20,584 nt of DNA from Lachnoclostridium sp. (GCA_015057755.1 SVDR01000045.1:1-20584), one strand, 5' to 3'; positions 7,547 through 16,215 are shown, numbered from the stretch's first letter. Translations and numbers: made by a program. The notes: generated by a model not told the origin, from the letters alone.

Positions 7547-7553
7547 ATACGGT

Positions 7554-9383
7554 ATGAGATTTAATGAAGCACAGAGTACAGCGCTTTCCCACAAAGATGG
7601 TCCGATGATGGTTCTGGCAGGACCCGGTTCGGGAAAGACGACTGTGATCACACATCGAATTAATAGGCTGCTGGAGCAGGGCGTGAACCCATCCAGCATT
7701 CTGGTCATTACATTTACAAAAGCAGCCGCAATGGAGATGAAGGAACGATTTTACCGGCTGGCAGAGGGCGATGCCAATGCCTGCAGAGTCAGCTTTGGCA
7801 CGTTCCATTCGATTTTTTATCAGATCTTAAAACTGGCGTATCGGTTTCCGGCGGGAAATGTTCTTGGGGAAGAGGACAAACGGAACTTCTTTAAAGAATT
7901 TCTGGTAAAATCTGAGCTGGAAGTGGATGATGAGAGTGAGTTCATTTCCTCTGTCATCAACGAGATCAGTTATGTGAAGGGCAGCAGGATCGACCTGGAT
8001 TATTATTACTCCCAGAATTGCCCGGAGGAGTGGTTTAAAAAACTGTATACAGGATACGATGATATGCTGCGCGTGACCGGAAAGATCGACTTCGATGATA
8101 TGCTGATCATGTGTTACGAATTATTCACTCAGAGACCGGATATTTTATCAGCGTGGCAGCGAAAATATCAGTATATCCTTGTGGACGAGTTTCAGGATAT
8201 CAATCGTATTCAGTATGAAATCGTGCGGATGCTGGCACTCCCGGAAAATAATCTCTTTATTGTCGGAGACGATGATCAGTCGATCTACCGTTTTCGAGGT
8301 GCAAAACCGGAGATCATGCTGGGTTTTATGAAAGACTATCCGGAAGCGAAGCAGGTACTTTTGGCAGAAAATTATCGTTCGACCAAAGACATTGTGCAGA
8401 CTTCGCTGAAGCTGATCGGTCACAATCGGGTGCGTTATGAAAAGGCGCTTGTTCCGGTTCACGGAGCCGGTCGTTCGGTGGAGTGTATGGTCTATGAAAA
8501 TCCGCTGCGTGAGATGGAAGATGTGGCAAGAAAGCTGCGTCTTTATGAACAGGCCGGATACCAGTATGAAGATATGGCTGTTTTGTTCCGTGCAGGCAGT
8601 GGTTCCGGACTTTTGGCGGAGAAATTGATGGAGTACAACATTCCGTTTGTGATGCGGGATGCCATCCCCAATTTGTATAATCACTGGATTGCGAAGGATT
8701 TCTTTGCGTATCTTGCTCTTGGAGACGGAAGTCGGAAACGGAGTGACTTTTTCAGGATCATGAACCGTCCGAACCGCTATTTCAGCCGGGATGCATTTGA
8801 TACGACCGAGGTGTCGCTGGATGCCGTGAAAAATTTTTACCAGGACCGAGACTGGATGGAAGCGCGGGTTTGTGATCTGGAGAGCGACATCATTACCATC
8901 GGAAGACTGAAACCTGCCGCAGCCATCAACTATATCCGGAAAGCTGTTGGATATGACCAGTATCTGAAGGAATATGCAGAATTCCGGCGTCTGAAACCGG
9001 AAGAATTATTTGAGATCGCAGATCAGCTGGCGGAGAGTGCGGCAGGATTTGCAACCTTCGCACAATGGCAGGAGCATATCAGGCAGTATGAAGAGGCATT
9101 AAAAGAACAGAAACGTGGAAAAACAGAAAACGAAGAATCAGGAGTAACCTTGTCTACGATGCACAGTGCAAAAGGACTGGAATACCGGATCGTCTTTGTT
9201 ATCGACGCCAATGAGGGCATATGTCCCCATCACAAGGCATTGCTGCCGGCGGATATCGAGGAAGAAAGGCGTCTGTTTTATGTGGCAATGACCCGTGCAA
9301 AAGAACGGCTGCATTTGTGTGCGGTACGCGAACGTTACCACAGGAAACAGGAAATTTCCAGATTTATAAAGGAATGTTGTTGA
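7554..9383 (+). CDS. UvrD/PcrA/Rep-type ATP-dependent DNA helicase, compact form
   Basis: A superfamily 1A 3'-5' DNA helicase of 609 residues, expected to act in repair or replication restart. Motifs in order: Q-motif FNEAQ (3-7), Walker A GPGSGKTT (23-30), Walker B VDEFQD (210-215), motif III VGDDDQSIYRFRGA, motif IV ENYRST, motif V TMHSAKGLEYRIVFVI, and motif VI RRLFYVAMTRAKERL (572-586). UvrD and PcrA have about 720-750 residues; this protein ends about 30 residues after motif VI and lacks their C-terminal extension (RNA polymerase/UvrB-interacting region in PcrA). An upstream ATG at 7506 is open but lies just before and within the terminator-like hairpin and adds non-conserved residues, so 7554 is chosen. 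No clear Shine-Dalgarno precedes either start, so translation may be weak. Confidence 0.92.
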   Translation: MRFNEAQSTALSHKDGPMMVLAGPGSGKTTVITHRINRLLEQGVNPSSILVITFTKAAAMEMKERFYRLAEGDANACRVSFGTFHSIFYQILKLAYRFPAGNVLGEEDKRNFFKEFLVKSELEVDDESEFISSVINEISYVKGSRIDLDYYYSQNCPEEWFKKLYTGYDDMLRVTGKIDFDDMLIMCYELFTQRPDILSAWQRKYQYILVDEFQDINRIQYEIVRMLALPENNLFIVGDDDQSIYRFRGAKPEIMLGFMKDYPEAKQVLLAENYRSTKDIVQTSLKLIGHNRVRYEKALVPVHGAGRSVECMVYENPLREMEDVARKLRLYEQAGYQYEDMAVLFRAGSGSGLLAEKLMEYNIPFVMRDAIPNLYNHWIAKDFFAYLALGDGSRKRSDFFRIMNRPNRYFSRDAFDTTEVSLDAVKNFYQDRDWMEARVCDLESDIITIGRLKPAAAINYIRKAVGYDQYLKEYAEFRRLKPEELFEIADQLAESAAGFATFAQWQEHIRQYEEALKEQKRGKTENEESGVTLSTMHSAKGLEYRIVFVIDANEGICPHHKALLPADIEEERRLFYVAMTRAKERLHLCAVRERYHRKQEISRFIKECC

Positions 9384-9408
9384 TTTTTCGCGTGTTTACT
9401 GATATGCT
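9380..9408 (+). promoter_or_regulatory. Putative promoter of the DUF1292 gene
   Basis: TTGATT (9380-9385) and TATGCT (9403-9408) are 17 bases apart, with an extended -10 TG at 9400-9401. It overlaps the helicase stop codon. Confidence 0.5.
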
Positions 9409-9450
9409 TGTAGCAGTTTGAAAACTAACTTTTTTAAAGGAGAAATAAAA

Positions 9451-9792
9451 ATGGCAACAGATAAGAAAAATCTTGATTTTCAGAATATGTCCGAGAACGA
9501 AGAGATGACAGTAACACTTACACTGGAAGACGGCAGCGATCTTGAGTGTGTTGTTCTTACGATCTTCGAAGCCGGCGACCACGATTATATCGCACTTCTT
9601 CCGTTAGACGGCAAAGAGGCTGAGGACGGCGAAGTATTCTTATACCGCTACAAAGAGGATGCAGAAGGAAATCCGGAGCTGGACAATATCATCAGCGACG
9701 AAGAGTACGAGATCGTAGCAGACGCTTTCGACGAGCTTCTTGATGAGGCAGAGTACGATGAGATCGTTGGCGAAGATGATCTGGAAGATTAA
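9451..9792 (+). CDS. DUF1292 domain-containing protein (YrzB-like)
   Basis: A small, very acidic cytoplasmic protein of 113 residues. The core is TVTLTLEDGSDLECVVLTIF followed by DYIALLPLDG and EVFLYRYKED, the usual DUF1292 pattern of a beta-rich domain. The C-terminal tail is dominated by Asp and Glu. The start is set at 9451 by AAAGGAGA, 8-9 bases upstream; an in-frame ATG at 9418 would place this site inside the gene. In other Firmicutes this family often lies near yrrK-type Holliday junction resolvase genes; here it stands between a helicase and ktrB with its own promoter and terminator. The function of the family is not known to me. Confidence 0.9.
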   Translation: MATDKKNLDFQNMSENEEMTVTLTLEDGSDLECVVLTIFEAGDHDYIALLPLDGKEAEDGEVFLYRYKEDAEGNPELDNIISDEEYEIVADAFDELLDEAEYDEIVGEDDLED

Positions 9793-9822
9793 TTAAATCG
9801 AAAAGATGATATCTGATGATCG

Positions 9823-9861
9823 GACAGGTGCATAACAGTTATGTTACAGCACCTGTCTTTT
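9823..9861 (+). terminator. Intrinsic terminator after the DUF1292 gene
   Basis: GACAGGTGC (9823-9831) pairs perfectly with GCACCTGTC (9849-9857). An inner TAACA/TGTTA pair extends the stem, and TTTT follows (9858-9861). Confidence 0.88.
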
Positions 9862-9888
9862 GAATATTTCCGTTAGGAAAAAGAATGT

Positions 9889-11241
9889 ATGAAAAAATTT
9901 CATTTGTCAACAACCCAGATCATTTTACTGGGTTTCCTTGTGACGATTTTATTAGGAAGTGTTCTTTTGGCGCTGCCGATCAGTTCCGCGGATGGGATTG
10001 CAGTCCCATACCTGGACGCATTGTTTACAGCCACCACATCGACTTGCGTGACCGGACTTGTGACTCTGCCTACAGTGTCTACGTGGAGCACATTCGGGCA
10101 GGTCGTGATTCTGATCCTGATACAGATCGGCGGACTGGGTGTAGTAACGATCATGTCCGGTTTTATGCTTCTTTTGAATAAAAAAATGGGAATCAGCGAC
10201 AGACTTCTCATTCAGGACGCATTCAACCTGAATACGATGTCAGGGCTTGTGAGATTTGTGAAGAATGTCCTGGCTGGCACATTGGCGATCGAGGCAGCTG
10301 GTGCACTGTTCTATATGAGTGTTTTTGTTCCTGAATTTGGTCCAAGAGGTATCTGGATATCCGTATTTAACGCGATTTCAGCTTTTTGCAATGCGGGAAT
10401 CGATATCATTGGAGAGAACAGCCTGTGCGATTACGCGGTCAATCCACTGATCAACTTTGTAACCTCCACATTGATCATTCTTGGCGGACTCGGTTATATC
10501 GTATGGTGGGATGTGCTCCGAGTAATGAAAAAGCGCACGAAAAGGAATAGAAAAGTATTCCGGTATCTGTCTTTACACAGCAAGATCGTGCTTACCGTGA
10601 CGTTAGGTCTGATCCTTGGCGGTGCACTGCCTATTTTCATATTTGAGTATTCCAATCCGCAGACAATTGGATCCATGTCTTTGTTTGACAAGATTCAGGT
10701 CTCACTGTTCCAGTCAATTACAACAAGAACGGCCGGATTCGCATCTATTCCGCAGGAGAATCTGACAGATGCGTCGGCAGCAGTTTCGCTCTTACTGATG
10801 CTGATCGGAGGCTCTCCGGTCGGAACTGCAGGAGGAATCAAGACAGTTACGGCTGCAGTTCTGTTTTGTTCGGCATATGCGACGATTGCCAATAAGAGCA
10901 GCGTTACATTGTTTGGCCGGAGTTTATCAGATCGTGATGTCAGAAAGGCAGTTGCTGTCGTGGTGGCATTTTTGACTATCTGCGTGACGTCCATTATTTT
11001 GATGATGGCGGTAAGCGACGCTCCGGCGCTCGATGTGATTTATGAAACCGTCAGCGCTTCGGCAACCGTCGGATTGTCGAGAAACTTTACAGCAAGCCTG
11101 AATACATTCGGTAAAATGATCATTATCGTTACCATGTATTTTGGCAGGGTCGGTCCGATATCGATGGCGATTGCCCTTGGAAGCAGGAACGAAAGCCAGA
11201 ATGTCATATCCGAGCCAACAGAAGAAGTTATCATAGGTTAA
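9889..11241 (+). CDS. ktrB: TrkH/KtrB-family potassium uptake membrane subunit
   Basis: The ion-translocating subunit of a Ktr potassium (usually potassium/sodium) uptake system. It has 450 residues and four M1-P-M2 repeats. The four selectivity-filter glycines are visible: TCVTG (Gly56), CNAG (Gly170), RTAG (Gly283) and ATVG (Gly395). The length fits KtrB rather than the longer TrkH. AGGAAA lies 8 bases before the ATG at 9889. An ATG four bases earlier (9885) opens only a short ORF in another frame and is ignored. The gene is 12 bases upstream of a KtrA-like RCK gene, so the two form a ktrB-ktrA operon. The terminator just upstream leaves only 27 bases, so the promoter of this pair is not evident. 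Confidence 0.94.
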   Translation: MKKFHLSTTQIILLGFLVTILLGSVLLALPISSADGIAVPYLDALFTATTSTCVTGLVTLPTVSTWSTFGQVVILILIQIGGLGVVTIMSGFMLLLNKKMGISDRLLIQDAFNLNTMSGLVRFVKNVLAGTLAIEAAGALFYMSVFVPEFGPRGIWISVFNAISAFCNAGIDIIGENSLCDYAVNPLINFVTSTLIILGGLGYIVWWDVLRVMKKRTKRNRKVFRYLSLHSKIVLTVTLGLILGGALPIFIFEYSNPQTIGSMSLFDKIQVSLFQSITTRTAGFASIPQENLTDASAAVSLLLMLIGGSPVGTAGGIKTVTAAVLFCSAYATIANKSSVTLFGRSLSDRDVRKAVAVVVAFLTICVTSIILMMAVSDAPALDVIYETVSASATVGLSRNFTASLNTFGKMIIIVTMYFGRVGPISMAIALGSRNESQNVISEPTEEVIIG

Positions 11242-11253
11242 AGGAGAAGGAGC

Positions 11254-11901
11254 ATGAGAAGGGAAAAAACATATGCAGTCTTCGGACTTGGAAGATATGG
11301 CACTGCTGTCGCCAAAGAACTGGTGGAAAACGGTATGGAAGTGATCGCAGTTGATGCGGAGCAGAAAATTGTGAATGACGCAGCCGCATATCTGCCTGTG
11401 TGTAAATGTGCTGACGTTACAGATGCAGAGGTAATTTCACGCCTCGGAATCAGCAACATTGACGTTGTCATCATCAGTATGGCCAACAATCTGGAAGCCA
11501 GTGTCATGGCTGTAACGCTTTGCAAAGAGGCAGGAGTTAAGACTGTGATCGCCAAATGTGCCAATGAAATGCACCAGAAGATCTTAAAGCGTGTCGGTGC
11601 GGATCAGGTTGTATTCCCGGAAAAAGAATCAGGAATCCGCCTTGCGAAAAATCTGCTGAGCTCCGGTTTTATCGATATGATCTCCCTGTCGAAAGATGTG
11701 TCGATCATTGAGATTGATGTGAAGGACGAATGGATTGGAAAAAACCTGATCGAACTGAATCTTCGAAAAAAATACGGATTGAATATCGTGGCGATAAAGA
11801 AAGAGGATTTTGTAACCGTAAGTATCAATCCGGAACAGGCGCTGGACGCAGAGACAACTCTGATCGTGATCGCTAACACAGCAATGTTAAAGAAAATTTA
11901 A
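11254..11901 (+). CDS. ktrA: KtrA/TrkA-family potassium channel gating subunit (RCK)
   Basis: The cytoplasmic ring-forming regulator of the KtrB channel. The N-terminal RCK_N domain is a Rossmann fold with GLGRYG (GxGxxG, 11-16) and an acidic residue, Asp34, at the end of the second strand, predicting nucleotide (NAD(H)/ATP/ADP) binding. The C-terminal RCK_C domain (about 140-215) is the part that in several Firmicutes binds cyclic di-AMP; whether it does so here cannot be told. The length of 215 residues is typical. AAAGGAG lies before the ATG. It is translationally close to ktrB (12-base gap) and followed by a strong terminator. Confidence 0.94.
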   Translation: MRREKTYAVFGLGRYGTAVAKELVENGMEVIAVDAEQKIVNDAAAYLPVCKCADVTDAEVISRLGISNIDVVIISMANNLEASVMAVTLCKEAGVKTVIAKCANEMHQKILKRVGADQVVFPEKESGIRLAKNLLSSGFIDMISLSKDVSIIEIDVKDEWIGKNLIELNLRKKYGLNIVAIKKEDFVTVSINPEQALDAETTLIVIANTAMLKKI

Positions 11902-11914
11902 ACGAAAAAATAAA

Positions 11915-11955
11915 GGGACTAAGGTGCTGCACAGAAGAGCGCCTTAGTCCTTTTT
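11915..11955. terminator. Bidirectional intrinsic terminator between ktrA and ychF
   Basis: GGACTAAGG (11916-11924) pairs with CCTTAGTCC (11942-11950), followed by TTTTT on the plus strand. An A-rich stretch on the other side gives a T-rich tail for minus-strand transcripts coming from ychF. Confidence 0.88.
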
Positions 11956-11971
11956 ATCATGTCAGATTGAA

Positions 11972-13069
11972 TTATACATTGAAACGGAAGAGAACAACGT
12001 CACCATCTTTGATCACATACTCTTTACCCTCGATACGAACGAGGCCTTTGTCTCTGGCTGCGCTGTAAGAACCACAATCAAGAAGATCTTTGTAGTTTAC
12101 AACTTCCGCTTTGATGAAGCCGCGCTCAAAGTCAGAGTGGATTTTGCCGGCTGCCTGCGGTGCTTTTGTACCAAGCTTGATGGTCCATGCGCGTGTCTCG
12201 TCTTCACCGGAAGTGAGGAAGCTGTGGAGACCAAGTGTACGGTAGCTTGCTGCGATTAGCTTGTCCAGACCGGATTCCTCAAGACCGAGGTCCTCAAGGA
12301 ACATCTTCTTCTCATCATCGTCCAGCTCTGCAATTTCCTGCTCGATCTGAGCACAGATCACAAATACTTCGGAATCATTTTCTGCCGCAAACTCACGAAC
12401 AGATGCAACATACGCATTGTTTGCAGCGTCGTCAGCGAGCTCATCCTCAGCTACGTTAGCAGCGAAGATAACCGGCTTCCATGTTAAAAGGTTTAAAGAG
12501 TTGAGGAATGCAAGTGCATCTTCGTCCTCGCACTCGAAGCTCTTCGCAAGCTTGCCTTCTTCAAGGTGTGCTTTCATTGCTTTTACGATCTCTAATTCTT
12601 TTGCGATTGCTTTGTTGTTAGCAGCGCCTCTTGCACCTTTTGCAATTCTTCTTTCCAGGATCTCGATATCGGAGAAGATCAGCTCTAAGTTGATCGTTTC
12701 AATATCGCGGAGCGGATTTACACTGCCGTCAACGTGGATTACGTTGGAATCCTCGAAGCAGCGAACAACGTGAACGATGGCATCTACTTCACGGATGTTG
12801 GAGAGGAACTGGTTGCCCAGACCTTCGCCCTTGGAAGCGCCCTTTACAAGACCTGCGATATCAACGAACTCGATCACAGCCGGAGTTGTCTTTTTGGACT
12901 TGTACAGGTCGGTTAATAATTTTAAACGGAAATCCGGAACCGGAACAATACCTACGTTCGGGTCAATGGTACAGAACGGGTAGTTTGCGGACTCAGCACC
13001 GGCTTTTGTCAGGGAGTTGAATAATGTACTCTTACCTACGTTCGGAAGGCCTACGATACCTAATTTCAT
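11972..13069 (-). CDS. ychF: Ribosome-associated GTPase/ATPase YchF (Obg family)
   Basis: A 365-residue P-loop protein of the Obg/YchF group, which in other bacteria binds ribosomes, hydrolyses ATP in preference to GTP and affects stress responses. Seen: the G1 loop GLPNVGKST (7-15), G3 [17 protein letters not shown] (DIAG 70-73), and the altered G4 NVAE instead of NKxD, the hallmark of YchF. A coiled-coil region lies in the middle. A C-terminal TGS domain ends in GDVVLFRF. Start ATG at 13069 with AAAGGAG upstream. Codon use is biased as for an abundant protein. It is monocistronic, with its own promoter and the shared terminator at 11915-11955. Confidence 0.97.
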   Translation of the reverse strand: MKLGIVGLPNVGKSTLFNSLTKAGAESANYPFCTIDPNVGIVPVPDFRLKLLTDLYKSKKTTPAVIEFVDIAGLVKGASKGEGLGNQFLSNIREVDAIVHVVRCFEDSNVIHVDGSVNPLRDIETINLELIFSDIEILERRIAKGARGAANNKAIAKELEIVKAMKAHLEEGKLAKSFECEDEDALAFLNSLNLLTWKPVIFAANVAEDELADDAANNAYVASVREFAAENDSEVFVICAQIEQEIAELDDDEKKMFLEDLGLEESGLDKLIAASYRTLGLHSFLTSGEDETRAWTIKLGTKAPQAAGKIHSDFERGFIKAEVVNYKDLLDCGSYSAARDKGLVRIEGKEYVIKDGDVVLFRFNV

Positions 13070-13135
13070 ATAATCTATTTCTCCTTTGATTTTTCTTTTA
13101 TTTACAAGGTTTTTATGAGTCTATTACGACACTTT

Positions 13136-13164
13136 ACTCTAACACAAAAAAAGGGAATTTTCAA
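13136..13164 (-). promoter_or_regulatory. Putative ychF promoter
   Basis: On the minus strand TTGAAA (13164-13159) and TAGAGT (13141-13136) are 17 bases apart, about 70 bases before the ychF start. The rest of the 13070-13345 gap holds a 10-bp palindrome GGTGTACACC (13182-13191) and nothing else I can assign. Confidence 0.5.
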
Positions 13165-13334
13165 TAGATTTTGGCGTTTTTGGTGTACACCTGATGAACA
13201 CGCACCGCTGTGAGAGGTGTCGGTTTCTGTTTAATATATGAGATTATTTCATTTGCCCTCTTAGATCAATTTCTGTTCATTTCATAAAGGAGTGGAGCGT
13301 TATCAAACAGAATGAAAAATGTATTGAAATATAA

Positions 13335-13360
13335 AAGACACAGTTCTAAGTGTAAGTCTT
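13335..13360 (-). terminator. Terminator-like hairpin at the end of the ANTAR gene
   Basis: On the minus strand AAGAC-ACA (with a two-base TT bulge) pairs with TGTGTCTT around an eight-base loop, followed by TTATATTT. It overlaps the stop codon of the ANTAR gene. The tail is not a pure T-run, so strength is uncertain. Confidence 0.4.
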
Positions 13361-13930
13361 AATAATTTCCTCGGCAATGGTTCGCTTTGAAATACAGCGA
13401 TCCATTGCCTGTTTTTCTATGTAGCGGTGAGCTTCCGGTTCACTCAGGGAGAGTTCACTGATCAAAATCCATTTCGCTTTATTGACCAGACGGATTTCAG
13501 CCATTTTTTCTTCAATGGATAGCGATTTCTTTTCAAATTGCCGAAGGTGTTCTCTGGCGCTTTCCAGCCAGTTGAGTGCATGGATCATGGTTGACTTTGA
13601 GGTGGGTTTGGGCAATGTGAAAACTCCATATTCCGCAACCTGGTCGTGGATGCCTGCATGGATATCACTTTTTGCCAGAAGCAGAACGGCAGACTGTTTG
13701 CCTGTGCAAGTATCAATAGCAAAACGTATTCCGGTTCCATCAGGCAAAGGAGAGTTAATAATGATAAAATCGAAAGATTTTTCTGCAAGTATCCGTTTGG
13801 CTGCACTGATACTTGTGACAGTATGGACGGGATCATATCTTGTTTCAGGCAGCAAGTCAGCAAAAGCAGAGGTAAAATGATCCGTTGCGGATAAGATGAG
13901 TATACTGTAAACACGTTCTTTCAAACTCAT
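13346..13930 (-). CDS. ANTAR-domain RNA-binding antiterminator with pseudo-receiver (GlnR/NitR type)
   Basis: A 194-residue two-domain regulator. Residues 6-120 have a response-regulator receiver fold but lack the phosphorylation site: the acceptor position is Asn59 (IIINSPLPDG) and the first-strand acidic pair is absent, while the later Lys (LPKP, Lys108) is kept. It therefore cannot be activated by ordinary aspartyl phosphorylation. Residues about 130-192 form an ANTAR domain (IRLVNKAKWILI, EAHRYIEKQAMD, RTIAEEIIKTY), which binds dual-hairpin RNA and prevents transcription termination. It lies 30 bases downstream of a glutamine-synthetase-like gene on the same strand and has GAGGAGGTG before its ATG. 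An ANTAR gene beside a glutamine synthetase is a known clostridial pattern (glnA-glnR/nitR). A likely target in the window is the glnN leader at 20067-20135. Confidence 0.88.
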   Translation of the reverse strand: MSLKERVYSILILSATDHFTSAFADLLPETRYDPVHTVTSISAAKRILAEKSFDFIIINSPLPDGTGIRFAIDTCTGKQSAVLLLAKSDIHAGIHDQVAEYGVFTLPKPTSKSTMIHALNWLESAREHLRQFEKKSLSIEEKMAEIRLVNKAKWILISELSLSEPEAHRYIEKQAMDRCISKRTIAEEIIKTYT

Positions 13931-13960
13931 GCGGCACCTCCTCTTTTTCTTTGCTCTGAA

Positions 13961-15172
13961 TTACTTTTTGCAGTAAATATCTAAAATGGCTTCCGGAATA
14001 TGTTTTTTGATAAAATCGCTGTTTGCAGCAATCCTGCAGGCGGAGTGATAATCTTTGGGCAATTGCCTGAAATTCGCGAGGATGGATTCTTCTGCTCTAT
14101 AAAGATTGATATCTGTAGGAGAAGGAAGACTCCGTTTGTTCTGAATTCCATCTAAGATAGCATAAATCATTAAGGCAAATGCCAGATAAGTATTGGCTGC
14201 TGGATCGGGCGAACGAAGTTCGGCACGACGGTATTCTCCTACGGCTGCGGGAACCCGTACAAGTTGGGAACGGTTTTCACTTGACCAGGAAATATATCTT
14301 GGTGCTTTATGACTTCCAAAACGATGATAGGAGTTTTCTGTCGGATTTAAAAATACGGTCATATCCGAAATTTTATCTAAAATACCTGCGATCAGGTAAT
14401 CCATCGTATCTGTTCCATCTAATGCTTTTACAGAGATATTGATATGGAAACCGTTTCCTGGTTTATCCTCCAGTGGTTTTGGACTGAAGTCAGCATATAG
14501 TCCATTACGTTTTGCGATTGTTTTTACAAGCGTCTGAAACGTCATAGCATTATCTGCAGCAGTCAAAGGCTCAGAATAGCGGAAATCAATCTCATTTTGT
14601 CCAGGCCCTTCTTCGTGGTGTGAACTTTCCGGCTGGATGCCCATTTGTTCCAGGGCCAGGCAGACCTCACGACGAATGTTTTCTCCTTTGTCTTCCGGAG
14701 CAATATCCATATAGCTGGCTTGGTCATATGGGATTTTGGTCGGTTCCCCATTTTGATCCAAATTGAAAAGATAAAATTCTTGTTCAGCACCAAAGAAAAA
14801 CTGATATCCGGCTTGTTCTGCATCCTGAATTGCTTTCTTTAAGATGGACCGGGTATCACAATCAAAGATTCGTCCGTCCGGATAAGTAATGTGGCAGAAC
14901 ATTCTTACTACACAGCCATGTTCTGGACGCCACGGTAAAGGCATCAGGGTATCTGCTTCCGGATGAAGAAACAGATCGGAATGGTTTTCATCGCCAAAAC
15001 CGGCGATCGCAGATGCATCAATGGCAATGCCATATTCAAAAGCACGTGGAAGCTCCTGCGGCATAATGGATATGTTTTTCTGCTTGCCAAACACATCACA
15101 AAAGGTGAGGTGGATGAATTTGACATCTTCTTCCGTTACATACTGTATGACCTCTTCTTTTGAATACTTCAT
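13961..15172 (-). CDS. Glutamine synthetase family protein (GSI-like, short form)
   Basis: A 403-residue protein of the GlnA fold, about 40 residues shorter than GSI-alpha (about 444). Conserved: metal-binding EQEFYLF and HHEEGPGQNEIDFRY, the His of KPGNGFH, the Arg of NSYHR, NRSQLVRVPA and RRAELRSPDPAANTYLAFA. Changed: the latch DGSSIEGF reads DASAIAGF, and the active-site flap LVPGYEAP reads FGSHKAP, so the usual catalytic flap Glu (Glu327 in Salmonella numbering) is replaced by Lys289 and the loop is one residue shorter. The loop after the HxxxSV segment and the C-terminus are also shorter. It may make glutamine, or be a gamma-glutamyl-amine ligase or a regulatory form. ATG 15172 is preferred over 15178 because of Shine-Dalgarno spacing. 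It lies 50 bases after the TAXI gene and upstream of the ANTAR gene; the three may be co-transcribed. I therefore leave the symbol empty. Confidence 0.88.
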   Translation of the reverse strand: MKYSKEEVIQYVTEEDVKFIHLTFCDVFGKQKNISIMPQELPRAFEYGIAIDASAIAGFGDENHSDLFLHPEADTLMPLPWRPEHGCVVRMFCHITYPDGRIFDCDTRSILKKAIQDAEQAGYQFFFGAEQEFYLFNLDQNGEPTKIPYDQASYMDIAPEDKGENIRREVCLALEQMGIQPESSHHEEGPGQNEIDFRYSEPLTAADNAMTFQTLVKTIAKRNGLYADFSPKPLEDKPGNGFHINISVKALDGTDTMDYLIAGILDKISDMTVFLNPTENSYHRFGSHKAPRYISWSSENRSQLVRVPAAVGEYRRAELRSPDPAANTYLAFALMIYAILDGIQNKRSLPSPTDINLYRAEESILANFRQLPKDYHSACRIAANSDFIKKHIPEAILDIYCKK

Positions 15173-15222
15173 AAGCATACCTACTTTCTTTTTTGCAAAT
15201 TTTAATGGTTTTATATCCCGCT

Positions 15223-16215
15223 TTATTTAAGAAGCAGCTTTTCCTGATAATACTGTTTGGCACCGGTATGAAGAGGGATGGGCAAATCGGTGTACATAAA
15301 ATCAGCGTTTTCAAGAACTGACATCGCCGGGTGAAGCAGAATTAATTCCGATGTATGTTCATATATAATTTGAGTCAGTTGATAGACAAGATCCTCGTCC
15401 ATAGATGCATTGACACATAAGAGACATTTAATGCCAAAGCTATCGATCTCTTCCGTTTGGCCGGCATAAGTGTTCGCCGGAATAACATCACGATAATAAA
15501 ACGTATTTTCTGTTAATATGGTATTCAGCTCCTCGTCGGTGTACCGCAAAAGAGTACATGGCGTTGAATCTGCTAATGCTGAGAGACCGGAGATTGGGAT
15601 GCCGGCAAAGCCGTGAATTGCCTGTAAGTTCCCACGTTTTACTTCAGAAGCACCAGAACCGATTCCGCAGGCAGTGAAAGAGGTATTGTCACCAGAGATT
15701 CCCATAGATTGCAATGCAATTCTGGCTGATAATTCGGTTGTCGAATTTTGCGGTCCAATACCGATACTGGAACCTGCTAGATCGTGGACATAGGTGAAAC
15801 CGGAATCAGAAAGTGCCATCCAGTTGGAAATACTCGGATATAAGGCTGCAATGCATCGCAAACTCTCTGCAGGGTTCTCGGAAAATTCATCCAACCCATG
15901 AAGTGCAGCATATGCAATATCACCGCTGACTAAACCGAGATCGATTTCTTCATTGGCAAGAGAATCTACGTTAGAAGCCGAACCATTGGAGGCGCTTAAA
16001 TTTACATTGATCTGGAGATCGGAACTGCTGATGATCTGGGCAATTGCTTTTCCAACTGGGTACATGGTTCCTCCGCTGTCAGCAGTACCGATTGTGAGAG
16101 CAGTCAGATTGTTTGCCGGATTTCCATAGCTCTCAGATGGAAAAGCTGTGCAGCCGGTAAGGAATAAGCAAATGGCAATCCATAATACAAGTCGTGGACA
16201 TCGTTTGTTTCTCAT
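15223..16215 (-). CDS. TAXI-family extracellular solute-binding lipoprotein (TRAP-type)
   Basis: A 330-residue secreted lipoprotein. The N-terminus has a signal peptide with the lipobox LTGC (Cys22), followed by the TAXI opening TIGTADSGGTMYPVGKAIAQII and the later DLGLVSGDIAYAAL segment. TAXI proteins normally deliver ligand to TRAP permeases; a Thermus homologue was crystallised with glutamate/glutamine. No TRAP membrane subunit is present in the window. Instead the gene follows a CitA/DcuS-like kinase and its regulator with a five-base gap, its GAGGT ribosome site overlapping the end of the regulator gene. This suggests an accessory sensor that presents ligand to the kinase, as DctB does with DctS in Bacillus. 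A glutamate/glutamine ligand fits the neighbouring genes but is inferred. Confidence 0.9.
   Translation of the reverse strand: MRNKRCPRLVLWIAICLFLTGCTAFPSESYGNPANNLTALTIGTADSGGTMYPVGKAIAQIISSSDLQINVNLSASNGSASNVDSLANEEIDLGLVSGDIAYAALHGLDEFSENPAESLRCIAALYPSISNWMALSDSGFTYVHDLAGSSIGIGPQNSTTELSARIALQSMGISGDNTSFTACGIGSGASEVKRGNLQAIHGFAGIPISGLSALADSTPCTLLRYTDEELNTILTENTFYYRDVIPANTYAGQTEEIDSFGIKCLLCVNASMDEDLVYQLTQIIYEHTSELILLHPAMSVLENADFMYTDLPIPLHTGAKQYYQEKLLLK

Noticed and set aside
7506..7553. Upstream helicase start at 7506
   Set aside because: The extra 16 codons run through a hairpin and give a non-conserved peptide; family proteins begin with the FNEAQ segment.
13182..13191. Palindrome GGTGTACACC between ychF and the ANTAR gene
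   Set aside because: A single 10-bp palindrome with no second copy or clear promoter relation; too little to call an operator.
13286..13362. Small plus-strand ORF (ATG 13312) behind AAAGGAG
   Set aside because: The ribosome site is 19 bases from the ATG, the product is only 16 residues, and it runs antisense into the ANTAR gene end.
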